DNA of 64,000 nucleotides, from the NCBI GenBank assembly GCA_030429735.1, contig JAUIET010000003.1, forward strand, positions 1 to 64,000, given 5' to 3'. Source of the DNA: Gammaproteobacteria bacterium (lineage in GTDB: Bacteria > Pseudomonadota > Gammaproteobacteria > Pseudomonadales > JAUIET01). Below, piece by piece: positions 29,877 through 39,258 of the stretch. The position numbers and the translations under genes are program-made. Below the pieces are notes generated by a model. The model worked only from the letters and a program-made list of their open reading frames with translations. It was not told the origin of the DNA and searched no databases. Numbering within the stretch: position 1 is the stretch's first letter; every line of letters begins with the position of its first letter.

Positions 29877-31589
29877 ATGGCTTCGGAAACACCTCTCGTT
29901 CCTTTTCCAGACAATAGCGATCTAGCGCAGCAGGTTCACTTCCATCAGACGGAAGGAAGAATCTGGCTGGACGAACAACGTGTAGTGCTGGACACCCTGC
30001 CAGCTCTAGCCAGCCTTTGGCGTGAAATGATGGAAACTTTAGGTCAGGAACGGGCTAAGGGGTTTTTTATGCGCATGGGGCACAAAAATGGCGTCACGGA
30101 TGCTGAGCTGGCCCGGAAACTAAGACCCGATTCCTCTCCTACCGACATGTTTCTAGCAGGCCCGCAGCTGCACATGCTGCGGGGCATGGTAAAAGTGGAG
30201 CTCGAGGTCGTTGAGATAGATATGGAAGGCGGCCACTTTTACATGGAGAATTCATGGCACGACTCCTACGAAGTGGAGATTTGCCAAAGCGAACGGGGGT
30301 TGCTGAACGAGCCAGTCTGCTGGAATTTAATCGGGTACGCGTGTGGCTACTCTTCTGCAGCACTGAATATGGATATTTTGTTCAAAGAAATAGAATGTCG
30401 AGGGTGCGGGGATAAGCGCTGCTTTATTGTAGGTAAGCCTGCAAAAGAATGGCCAGACCACAAAGAGTATAAGAAGTACTTTGAAAACGATTCCATTATT
30501 GATCAACTCTACGACCTTCAGTCACAAGTCACCGAGCTACGCGAAATAAAATATGCAGACAATCTGCCCTATAAACCGGTTGGTGCATCTCAAGTCTTCC
30601 AGAAGGTCAATCAAATGGCCAGCAAGGCGGCCGTGTCGAAAGTTTCGGTCCTCCTTACAGGTGAAACGGGCGTTGGCAAAGAAATCATGGCGCGCAGTAT
30701 CCATGCCCAAAGTGATCGTTCAGAGCAACCCTTTATAGCCATCAATTGCGCTGCCATCCCGCCTGACCTGATTGAAGCGGAGCTTTTTGGGGTTGCCAAA
30801 GGGGCATACACCGGCGCTACAGCTTCACGGGCCGGGCGATTCGAGCGAGCTGATTCGGGGACTATATTCTTAGATGAAGTGGTCGAATTATCCCCCAGAG
30901 CTCAAGCTACATTGCTGCGCGTTTTGCAAGAACGAGAATTTGAACGCGTGGGCGACAATCAGGTACGCACCATCGACGTGCGAGTGATTGCAGCCAGTAA
31001 CGAAGACCTCGCAGACGCGGTAAAAGACGGTCGGTTTCGTGCGGATTTGTATTACCGACTCAATGTATTTCCCGTCCACATTCCGCCGTTGCGCGAACGT
31101 CGTGAAGATATTCCACTGCTGATCGAGCATTTTTTGGAAAAGTTTCACACGCTGTACCACAAAAAGACGCAAGGCTTATCCAATAAAGCCATGCACTGGA
31201 TGATGGACTACAACTGGCCGGGCAATATTCGGGAGCTGATCAATATACTCGAACGCGGGATTATTATGACGGACAATAACGACAGCATTACAGCGGAATC
31301 GCTATTCCCCGGTATTGATGATCGAGACTTTGAAGATGTATCAATTTCTGAATCGGGTGACCTAGAGACAGTGAGAATAGAGCGACGTCGCGCACCACAA
31401 AGCAGCGCCTCAAACTGGATTGACGAAGTGTTTAGCTCCGAGCTGCCACTGGACACCATTGAGCAAACTGTCATCAATCGCGCTATGATGGTTGCAGAAA
31501 ATAATGTGTCGAAAGCAGCTCGCCTGCTCGGCCTGTCGCGCGCGGCTTTAGCGTATCGATTGACGAAGATGGACGGTGGCACAGCCTAA
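29877..31589 (+). CDS. dmpR: sigma54-dependent activator, DmpR/XylR family (V4R effector domain, AAA+, Fis HTH)
   Basis: 570 aa; V4R cysteine region CRGCGDKRCFIVGKPAKEW, GETGVGKEIMAR Walker A, GAYTGA loop, C-terminal HTH NNVSKAARLLGLSRAALAYRL. Confidence 0.93.
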   Translation: MASETPLVPFPDNSDLAQQVHFHQTEGRIWLDEQRVVLDTLPALASLWREMMETLGQERAKGFFMRMGHKNGVTDAELARKLRPDSSPTDMFLAGPQLHMLRGMVKVELEVVEIDMEGGHFYMENSWHDSYEVEICQSERGLLNEPVCWNLIGYACGYSSAALNMDILFKEIECRGCGDKRCFIVGKPAKEWPDHKEYKKYFENDSIIDQLYDLQSQVTELREIKYADNLPYKPVGASQVFQKVNQMASKAAVSKVSVLLTGETGVGKEIMARSIHAQSDRSEQPFIAINCAAIPPDLIEAELFGVAKGAYTGATASRAGRFERADSGTIFLDEVVELSPRAQATLLRVLQEREFERVGDNQVRTIDVRVIAASNEDLADAVKDGRFRADLYYRLNVFPVHIPPLRERREDIPLLIEHFLEKFHTLYHKKTQGLSNKAMHWMMDYNWPGNIRELINILERGIIMTDNNDSITAESLFPGIDDRDFEDVSISESGDLETVRIERRRAPQSSASNWIDEVFSSELPLDTIEQTVINRAMMVAENNVSKAARLLGLSRAALAYRLTKMDGGTA

Positions 31590-31595
31590 TCGACC

Positions 31596-31672
31596 TAGAT
31601 TGATGATTTGATCAAAACACGAGTTCTATCATCTTAAGTTAATCAATTCATAAATTGATCATCACACACTGA
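31596..31672. promoter_or_regulatory. candidate DmpR/XylR upstream activating sites for the YCF48/MMPL/DUF1302/DUF1329 operon
   Basis: tagaTTGATGATTTGATCAAaac and taaTCAATTcataAATTGAtcat inverted repeats, about 100-170 bp upstream of the -24 element. Confidence 0.6.
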
Positions 31673-31766
31673 GCCTAGACCGGCGTGTTCAGGGAATACG
31701 CGCCCACAGCTTTTACTTTCTATTTTTCAACATCTTATCTTCTTAGGCGAAGTGTTTTCCTGACAT

Positions 31767-31782
31767 TGGCACGCCTATTGCT
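31767..31782 (+). promoter_or_regulatory. putative sigma54 (-24/-12) promoter
   Basis: TGGCACG-CCTA-TTGCT, consensus match; GG(31768-31769)-N10-GC(31780-31781); about 80 bp before ATG 31862. Confidence 0.85.
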
Positions 31783-31861
31783 GAACCCATTCACAAGGTA
31801 CGCCTGCGTTGGTCAATTCTGCGTCGCGTGCAATAAACATAACAAGCCTGGGCGTCAATGA

Positions 31862-32815
31862 ATGCAAAAAGCGCTGTACAGAATATTTTTCGGGTCACTG
31901 TTGTATCTGGGTTTGATTGGCTGCGAAGCCGAGCTGCAGTTGCAAGGAGTGGACTCTGAACTGAAAAAATCAACGAAACGTTTCGATCAATACCAGGCGA
32001 TGACTACGCACGGGGAGAATATCGTTCTGTTTGGCAGTCATGGCGTCGTATTGATCAGTGAAGACAACGGTAATTCCTGGCAACGAAACATCATTGACGA
32101 GAGCGCTAACTTTATCTCAGCCGCGCATTGCGAAGATGGCACTACGGTCGCGCTGAGCTTCGACAAGCGCGTCTGGTCAAGCACAGACGCTGTGTCGTGG
32201 CATGCATCTCACGTCGAAACTACTGAAGATCTTCAAACAATCGCCTGTGCGCCTGATAACAGTCTATGGCTAACCGCCAGTTTTTCAACCTTATTGCACA
32301 GTAAAGACAAGGGCAAAACTTGGATGGAGCAGTCATTGAACGAAGACTCTTTGCTTACTCATGTGCAATTTTTTGACAGTAACACCGGTGTGGCCGCAGG
32401 CGAGTTTGGCGTTTTCTTTACGACTGAAGATGGCGGCGCAAGCTGGACCCGTGGCGGTTCCATTGGCGATGAGTTCTACCCAATCGATGCATGGTTTCGC
32501 GATTTAGAAAACGGTTGGGCGGTTGGTCTAAATGGTGTTGTTTACCACACTAATGATGGCGGCCAAACCTGGGCACGGCAAAACACGCAATCGCTGTCAT
32601 CTCCTCTTTACCGTCTCGTTGGTAATGATACGCACGTGTTTGCCCTTGGGGATCAAGGCACAGTAGTCGCCTTGGAAGACAATCAATGGGTAGCCGTAGA
32701 AACAGTCAAGACACCAGTGCACTTCAATAGCGGTGTTATTGCCGATGACGCTAACCTGCTGGTTATTGCTGGCGGGTGGGGCTTCATCGCGCGTATTGAA
32801 ATACCATCAAGCTGA
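31862..32815 (+). CDS. YCF48-related/BNR-repeat beta-propeller lipoprotein
   Basis: 317 aa; lipobox LIGC, repeated SEDNGNSWQR / SKDKGKTWMEQ / TEDGGASWTRGG / TNDGGQTWARQ motifs. Confidence 0.85.
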   Translation: MQKALYRIFFGSLLYLGLIGCEAELQLQGVDSELKKSTKRFDQYQAMTTHGENIVLFGSHGVVLISEDNGNSWQRNIIDESANFISAAHCEDGTTVALSFDKRVWSSTDAVSWHASHVETTEDLQTIACAPDNSLWLTASFSTLLHSKDKGKTWMEQSLNEDSLLTHVQFFDSNTGVAAGEFGVFFTTEDGGASWTRGGSIGDEFYPIDAWFRDLENGWAVGLNGVVYHTNDGGQTWARQNTQSLSSPLYRLVGNDTHVFALGDQGTVVALEDNQWVAVETVKTPVHFNSGVIADDANLLVIAGGWGFIARIEIPSS

Positions 32816-32853
32816 TGTGTTCGTTGTTAACAAAACCAGGCCATGAATAAGCC

Positions 32854-35250
32854 ATGACAAAAGCACTGAACTTTATACGCAATCTGGATGATAGTGTTTT
32901 TCGTCATCCGAAGAGCTTTCTTGCCGCGATTGCAGTTGTTACTGCGTTTTTCGCCTTGCAGATTCCTGCGCTAAAAATGTATTCGGACTTCTCCGATCTG
33001 CTTCCTCAGTCACACCCGTATATTCAACTACACAACGAGATCAAGGATAATTTTGGTGGCGCCAATGTCATCATTGTGGGTATTGAATTCACTGATGGTG
33101 ATGTCTTCAGTAACGAAGCGCTCGCCACGATTCACAGAACCACGCAGGCAGTTGATAGCTTGCCTGGTGTAAATCACAACCTGGTAACCAGTCTTACTCA
33201 CCGAAATTCTCGCAATGTGTGGCTCACAGAATTCGGCAACATCAACTCAGAGCCTTATTACAAACCTCTTGATGGGGAACTTAATCAGCAACAATTGAAC
33301 GAGTTACGAGCAGACGTCATTGCCAACCCACGGATCTATGGCCCGTTGGTGTCACCTGACATGAAGGTTGCGTTAATCAAAGCCCAACTCAATGAAGGCC
33401 AGCTGGATTACGAAGAAACATTTGCTCAGTTGCAGGCACTTCGCCAGTCGGAAGCACGTGATGGCATCAGCATCTACGCGACCGGCCAGCCTGTCCTGCA
33501 AGGATGGGTTTACACCTACAAAGAACAGATTATCGAAATATTCCTGTTTACTGCGTTGATCATGGTCGCATTACTGGTCTTCCATTTTCGCCGCCCTATG
33601 GGTGTATTGGTGCCATTAATGGGTGTCATCATTTCTTCAATCTGGGGCATGGGGATTATCAGCCTATTAGGTTACAACCTTGATCCACTGACCCTGGTCA
33701 TACCTTTTCTGATTTCAGCACGTGCAATGTCACACGGCATTCAACTGGTCGAACGCTATTACAGTGAACTCGCTGTTTGTGATGACGCACACAAGGCTGC
33801 GCAGCACACTTTCGACAGTCTGTTTCGTCCGGGCACCCTCGGTGTCGTCTCCGATGCGATTGGCTTGTTACTTATAGCGATCGGTTCCATCCCTCTAAAC
33901 ACTAAGCTCGCTCATTATGCGTCCCTGTGGGCGCTCTCGATCACAATTACCGTGCTACTCGCTGTGCCACTCTTGCTATCGGTTCTGCCCAAGCCGGCTA
34001 ATACAGAGCTGAAGACCAACGTGTTACGCAGCATTGGCAGTGCCTGCGCTCGATTGCTTGCAAAGCGCGCTGCGCCACAGGCGATACTTGGGATCGCAGC
34101 CGTTTTCTTATTGGCTGGATTTATCGCGTCGTCGCAAGTCACGATCGGCGAGGCTGAGCCTGGCTCACCGATACTCTATCAAGACCATGATTACAACGTA
34201 TCGTCCAAATTGGTTAACGATCGTTTTCCCGGTTCAGAAGAACTCTATATTGTTGCCGAGCACACCGAAAAGGGCGGGATTAAAAAGCCCGAAGTACTGC
34301 ACTCCTTAGCGGATCTTGAACGGCATATGCTACTGGACCCCGGCGTTGGCGGTGCAAAAGGCATTCCTGATTTGATCAAACAAGTTAACCGCTTGATGCA
34401 CAACAACGACCCACGCTGGTATCAGATACCAGCGGATGCAAACTATACCGGCGGACTGATGTTTACCTACATGGCATCAAGCCCTATTCCCGGTGCCCTG
34501 AACGAATTTGTAGACACCGATGAGCGCATTGCGAATCTGGTGTTTTTCTACAAAGATCATCAGGGAGAGACGATTCGAAGAGCCATTCACATGGCCAAAG
34601 AATGGATCACAGAAAACGAAGGCAACGTTGAAGGTCTGACTATACGGCTTGCTGGCGGAACAATTGGCGTAACTGCCGCGATGGATGAAGCCGCGTTTGA
34701 TACCAATAAAACAGTATTACCACTTGTATTCCTGTTTATCGTTCTGATCGTTACGTTGTTTTATCGATCACTGTACGCCGGCTTGTTGATGCTACTGGCA
34801 ATGCTGTTTGCGACCACCATGACCTACGCCTACATGGGCATCCAGAAAGTAGGCATCAACATCAATACTGTTCCAATCATTGCTGTGGGTGTCGGTGTTG
34901 GCATCGACTATTCGATATACATGATGGATAGGATTCGCGAAGAAATGGGCCGCCTTCATGACCTTGGTGCAGCCGTTAGCCGGGCAATCAGTACAACGGG
35001 CTTAGCGATCAGTTTCACAGCACTTACGCTCATTGCCGGTATCGTTATGTGGGTGGCACTCTCTGATCTACGTTTTCAGGCCGACGCGGCCTTATTACTG
35101 AGCGTCATGATAGTTCTTAACGCACTGGCAGCGCTGCTGCTAGTACCAAGCGCGATCCTTGTGCTCAAACCTAAATTTATTACAAACGCCAAAGACCGTA
35201 CGGAAGAAGAACTTATAACCGCTAGCAATAATCCGGTGCAAACCGCTTAA
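32854..35250 (+). CDS. MMPL/RND-superfamily transporter
   Basis: 798 aa; two TM bundles (FLFTALIMVALLVF, VLPLVFLFIVLIVTLFYRSLYAGLLMLL), GVGVGIDYSIYMMDRIREE. Confidence 0.9.
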   Translation: MTKALNFIRNLDDSVFRHPKSFLAAIAVVTAFFALQIPALKMYSDFSDLLPQSHPYIQLHNEIKDNFGGANVIIVGIEFTDGDVFSNEALATIHRTTQAVDSLPGVNHNLVTSLTHRNSRNVWLTEFGNINSEPYYKPLDGELNQQQLNELRADVIANPRIYGPLVSPDMKVALIKAQLNEGQLDYEETFAQLQALRQSEARDGISIYATGQPVLQGWVYTYKEQIIEIFLFTALIMVALLVFHFRRPMGVLVPLMGVIISSIWGMGIISLLGYNLDPLTLVIPFLISARAMSHGIQLVERYYSELAVCDDAHKAAQHTFDSLFRPGTLGVVSDAIGLLLIAIGSIPLNTKLAHYASLWALSITITVLLAVPLLLSVLPKPANTELKTNVLRSIGSACARLLAKRAAPQAILGIAAVFLLAGFIASSQVTIGEAEPGSPILYQDHDYNVSSKLVNDRFPGSEELYIVAEHTEKGGIKKPEVLHSLADLERHMLLDPGVGGAKGIPDLIKQVNRLMHNNDPRWYQIPADANYTGGLMFTYMASSPIPGALNEFVDTDERIANLVFFYKDHQGETIRRAIHMAKEWITENEGNVEGLTIRLAGGTIGVTAAMDEAAFDTNKTVLPLVFLFIVLIVTLFYRSLYAGLLMLLAMLFATTMTYAYMGIQKVGININTVPIIAVGVGVGIDYSIYMMDRIREEMGRLHDLGAAVSRAISTTGLAISFTALTLIAGIVMWVALSDLRFQADAALLLSVMIVLNALAALLLVPSAILVLKPKFITNAKDRTEEELITASNNPVQTA

Positions 35251-35312
35251 GCGGATGTGCCTATCTATTAGCTTCAATGGATTAACCAACAATCACATCA
35301 GAGGAAACTCGT

Positions 35313-37268
35313 ATGATATCGAATACTAGAAAGCGATACTCACCATCACTAGGGCTAATGACCATGTTGCTCTGTACGATAGGTGTTAACAGCGCCGCAG
35401 ACGACACGGAATGGAGCGGTTTCTCAGAGGCTGTCACGCACTATCGGGATGGGCCAGGCTTATCCAAGGCTCGTGTTGGATTTCAGTTAGAAGGCCTTAA
35501 ATTCATTGGCGATGCCGGGATCTTCAGCAATTTTTCTATCAACGGGACCTTGCGGCTTAGCTACGACGGCGTATACGACCTTAACGATGATGAATTCGGC
35601 GATGAAGCAGGCGGGCCGATCATTCTGGAAGGCGGTCTGGTTAACACACCGCATGGACAAGGCTTTGTTAACGGGCCCGTGGTAGCCGGTGCTTTGGGGC
35701 TTGTTAATAATGCCTTCGCAGATCCCGCCGTACTGGCGATGACCAATCCCAATCAAGGATTGCGGGTTTTGGGTGACCATCTGCACCCGCAAGCCGGTGG
35801 TGTGGGCTTTGGGGTTCCAGTAAGACCATGTGACACGGATTCGCGTGGTTGCTTAAGAGACTACATGGACGCCGATAAAGACGAGCTGGCGGCACCGGAA
35901 ATATTCAGTGATCGACTCGACTTCATTCGGGAGCTTTACATTGATGGCACCATTCCTCTCAAGAGTGGCCAGCAGATCGATGTACGGCTGGGCAAACAGC
36001 AGGTAGTTTGGGGACGCACCGATTTGTTCCGGGTACTTGACGTGATCAATCCGGTTGATTTCTCACGTAACAATATCTATGACGAGCTCGAAGACATACG
36101 AATACCAATGTGGATACTTCACACGGAATATCGTATGGGTTCGAACGAGGTGTTCGATGACATTAATCTGTCGATGGTATGGAACTTCGATAAGTTCAGA
36201 CCGAGCAACCTTGGCCAATGTGGAACGCCCAATGCCATATTGGACGCCGGATGCTTCTTTCGTGGCATGAAGAATCTATGGGAAAACGGCGGCACGGTCT
36301 CGAACTTCGCGGCGGTACCCGATGGCGCGGGTGGAACCTTACCTGGTCTTCAAACGACTGACTTTGGACCGAATCAAATAGGCATACGTAATGTTGATCT
36401 GCCCGACTGGTCCTTAAGCAACACACAATTGGGCTTTAAATTAGAAGGTGTGATTCAAGACTTCACTTTCTCACTGAATGCATTGATGTTTCGATCGCAT
36501 CTGCCTTCGTTACGAGGCAGCGATTTTGAATCGGTCAATGCCTTTACCGGTGAGTCAGCTGTATTTGACCATCTGATTGCTTTTGATGTCGCGTTCCCAA
36601 GGGTCAAACTACTGGGTGGTTCGCTGGACTACTACGCGCAAAGCATTGATACCGTATTCCGTATGGAAGCGGCCTATACCTCTGGCGAAGAATTTGCCAA
36701 CACGATTCAACCGAGATTATTTTCTGAATCGGATGTTGTGCGATATGTGATTGGGGCTGATAGAAACTTTTTTATGCGAGCCATTAACAAGAACCGCGCC
36801 TTCCTGCTGTCGATGCAAGTATTTGGCCAGCACTTACTGGATCATGAAACTCAATCTGCGGCTTTCGGCACGATTGGCATGCCAGATTGGGAAGAGAACT
36901 GGATAGCGACCGCGTTGCTGAAAGGCTGGTGGATGAACGACCGCTTGAGTCCGCAGTTGATTCTCGCGCATGACTTCCGAGGCGAGGCAACAACCGTTGA
37001 AGCATCAATGGACTGGCTAATATCAGACAACTGGCAATTCATCGTTAAAGCCAATGTAAAACTAGGCGACAAGCAATTCCAATTCGATGATTGCCGTACC
37101 TGTAATCCCTGGGGTCCATTTACGGCCACGCCCGCACACGCCGACCCTTTCCAATCCGGTTCAGTAGGCCTACAAGGCTTCGAACCTCTCGGGAGATTCC
37201 GGTCGGGACCAATTGGCATGGCCCAGGAAGAAGACGAGATCCAGATTACCGTTCGATATCGCTTCTAA
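35313..37268 (+). CDS. DUF1302 domain-containing outer-membrane protein
   Basis: 651 aa, signal peptide; DVRLGKQQVVWGRTDLFRVLDVINPVDFSRNNIYDELEDIRIPMW; terminal ...QITVRYRF, beta-barrel-like. Confidence 0.85.
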   Translation: MISNTRKRYSPSLGLMTMLLCTIGVNSAADDTEWSGFSEAVTHYRDGPGLSKARVGFQLEGLKFIGDAGIFSNFSINGTLRLSYDGVYDLNDDEFGDEAGGPIILEGGLVNTPHGQGFVNGPVVAGALGLVNNAFADPAVLAMTNPNQGLRVLGDHLHPQAGGVGFGVPVRPCDTDSRGCLRDYMDADKDELAAPEIFSDRLDFIRELYIDGTIPLKSGQQIDVRLGKQQVVWGRTDLFRVLDVINPVDFSRNNIYDELEDIRIPMWILHTEYRMGSNEVFDDINLSMVWNFDKFRPSNLGQCGTPNAILDAGCFFRGMKNLWENGGTVSNFAAVPDGAGGTLPGLQTTDFGPNQIGIRNVDLPDWSLSNTQLGFKLEGVIQDFTFSLNALMFRSHLPSLRGSDFESVNAFTGESAVFDHLIAFDVAFPRVKLLGGSLDYYAQSIDTVFRMEAAYTSGEEFANTIQPRLFSESDVVRYVIGADRNFFMRAINKNRAFLLSMQVFGQHLLDHETQSAAFGTIGMPDWEENWIATALLKGWWMNDRLSPQLILAHDFRGEATTVEASMDWLISDNWQFIVKANVKLGDKQFQFDDCRTCNPWGPFTATPAHADPFQSGSVGLQGFEPLGRFRSGPIGMAQEEDEIQITVRYRF

Positions 37269-37312
37269 GTTGATTTTTAAGACTCTAATGAACATTTACT
37301 GAGGAAAGTAAT

Positions 37313-38632
37313 ATGAAACTATCTATCTATTGTGCTGCGTTGGCAGCAATTTGCAGCACCCTAACGGCTACGAGCAGTCTTGGGGATCCTGGAGATGTAG
37401 TTGATAAGTCCTTTTACCCCTATCGTGATTCCGTACCAACTGCGGAGGGTTTATCCGTAGGTATGGTCATTGATCAGACCAATATTGCCAGCGTTAAAGA
37501 TTCAGTTGATCCGGCATTTGCAGAATACATCAGCAATGGTTGGACAACAATCAAGGTTGGCGAGACTACCTCTTTTGAACTTCACCCTAACTATGTTAAA
37601 GCAACCCGCGACCACATGAACAATGTGAAGTTGGGAGAACAAGTAGGCGAGATAACAGGTTCGGTAGCAGGTCGACCTTTCCCCCAGGAGCCGGATTTAG
37701 ATGATCCCCGCGCTGGAGAAAAGCTAGCCTGGAATTACAAGTTCGGTTATAACTGGGGTGATAACGCTGCTATCTACCCGTTCTACTGGACATATCGGAA
37801 TCTTGAAACGGCAAAGGCAGAACGTCAAATCAAGTTTAACTTTCACTTCCTGAACTATACACATCGTGTGAATCAAGAGCCGACACCCGCGATTACACCA
37901 AACCCTTCGAACCTGTTCAGAGCCATCTATGTTCAGGTACTCGAACCCTTTGATGTGAAAAACACGCAGCTACTGATTCATCGTGCAGAAGACGACTTGC
38001 AACGAGATAACTCGTATTTGTATCTCGGTTTTCAGCGTCGCGTGCGACGGCTTGCAACCGGTCAGGTCACCGACTCTTTTCTTGGGTCCGATTTGATGAT
38101 TGAGGACTTCGAGGGTTATAACGGTCGAACTTCAGACATGGAATGGAAATACCTAGGCACACGAAATGTGTTGTTGCCATTTTACAATCACAATGAAATG
38201 ACGCTTGACCAGGAAACGCATTCAGATGACGACGGCTACCAGGTGATTGCGTTTGGTGGCAAGGGCGGTTGTTTCCCAGACATTACATGGCAACTCCGAA
38301 AAGTCTACGAGGTTGAGGCCATTCCTGTCGACAAGAATCATCCAGTGGGAAAACGCGTATTCTTCATGGATGCTCAAACGTTTACCATCCCGCGAACCAA
38401 CATTTACGATCGTGCTGGTAAATTGTGGAAAAGCTTTCTGATTGGCCAGGCTCATCCCGATCATCATTTGCCCATTAACAAAGGTACCGGTGTGTCGATC
38501 GATGATTCATTCATGATGTTGGATGTGCAAGCTGGACACTGCACTACTGGACAATTCAAAGGCCAGGTTGATCCTTCATTAAACCCGACAAGTTTGTTTA
38601 CGGTGCAAAACATGCGCGCCACAGGCAAGTAG
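37313..38632 (+). CDS. DUF1329 domain-containing protein (exported)
   Basis: 439 aa, signal peptide; FLGSDLMIEDFEGYNGRTSDMEWKYLGTRNVLLPFY. Confidence 0.87.
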   Translation: MKLSIYCAALAAICSTLTATSSLGDPGDVVDKSFYPYRDSVPTAEGLSVGMVIDQTNIASVKDSVDPAFAEYISNGWTTIKVGETTSFELHPNYVKATRDHMNNVKLGEQVGEITGSVAGRPFPQEPDLDDPRAGEKLAWNYKFGYNWGDNAAIYPFYWTYRNLETAKAERQIKFNFHFLNYTHRVNQEPTPAITPNPSNLFRAIYVQVLEPFDVKNTQLLIHRAEDDLQRDNSYLYLGFQRRVRRLATGQVTDSFLGSDLMIEDFEGYNGRTSDMEWKYLGTRNVLLPFYNHNEMTLDQETHSDDDGYQVIAFGGKGGCFPDITWQLRKVYEVEAIPVDKNHPVGKRVFFMDAQTFTIPRTNIYDRAGKLWKSFLIGQAHPDHHLPINKGTGVSIDDSFMMLDVQAGHCTTGQFKGQVDPSLNPTSLFTVQNMRATGK

Positions 38633-38655
38633 GATTCCTCACCTAAAATGCAGCT

Positions 38656-38681
38656 AGGCCTTCGTTTGAAGGCCTTTTTTT
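38656..38681 (+). terminator. rho-independent terminator
   Basis: AGGCCTTC-gttt-GAAGGCCT followed by T tract, directly after the DUF1329 gene. Confidence 0.9.
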
Positions 38682-38714
38682 GGCTAAAATTCTTTGCTAG
38701 CTTGAGAGAATACG

Positions 38715-39056
38715 ATGCTTGAACTCTACACTCACCCGATGTCATCCTGCGCCCAAAAAGTGCGGATTGTACTGGCCGAGAAAAGTTTGCCTTGGACAGC
38801 TCATCACGTAAACCTTGCAAAGAAAGAAAATCTCAATGCTGAATACCTAAAGTTAAACCCTTTGGGTGTGGTGCCGACATTAGTCGATGACAACAATCCG
38901 GTTATAGAATCATCGATCATTTGCGAGTACCTTGATGATTCTTATCCCGACGTGTCATTGTGGCTCAGCGATCCACTTCTACTATCCAAAATGCGCTTTT
39001 GGATGAAGCATGTGGACACCAAACTGCACCCAGCCTGCGGCGCTATTGTTGCTTAG
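38715..39056 (+). pseudogene. truncated glutathione S-transferase (N-terminal half only)
   Basis: 113 aa; MLELYTHPMSSCAQKVRIVLAEKSLPW...NPLGVVPTLVDDNNPVIESSIICEYLDDSYP...KLHPACGAIVA*, ending where a GST C-terminal helical domain should continue. Confidence 0.75.
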
Positions 39057-39258
39057 CCATACCTCACCGTCTCAAAAAGTAGATGAATTAACATTTGATA
39101 AGTAGCCATTGTGAATCTCCGGGAAGTAACCATAGGCGACCGGAGAATAGGGAATCAGCAAAATTGCCGTAAGAACGCCACAGAATGGAGGATTATAGCA
39201 GGAGCCCGGCTTCAACACGGTCAAGTAACCATGGAGACACCTGACTGAAACCGCTGTC

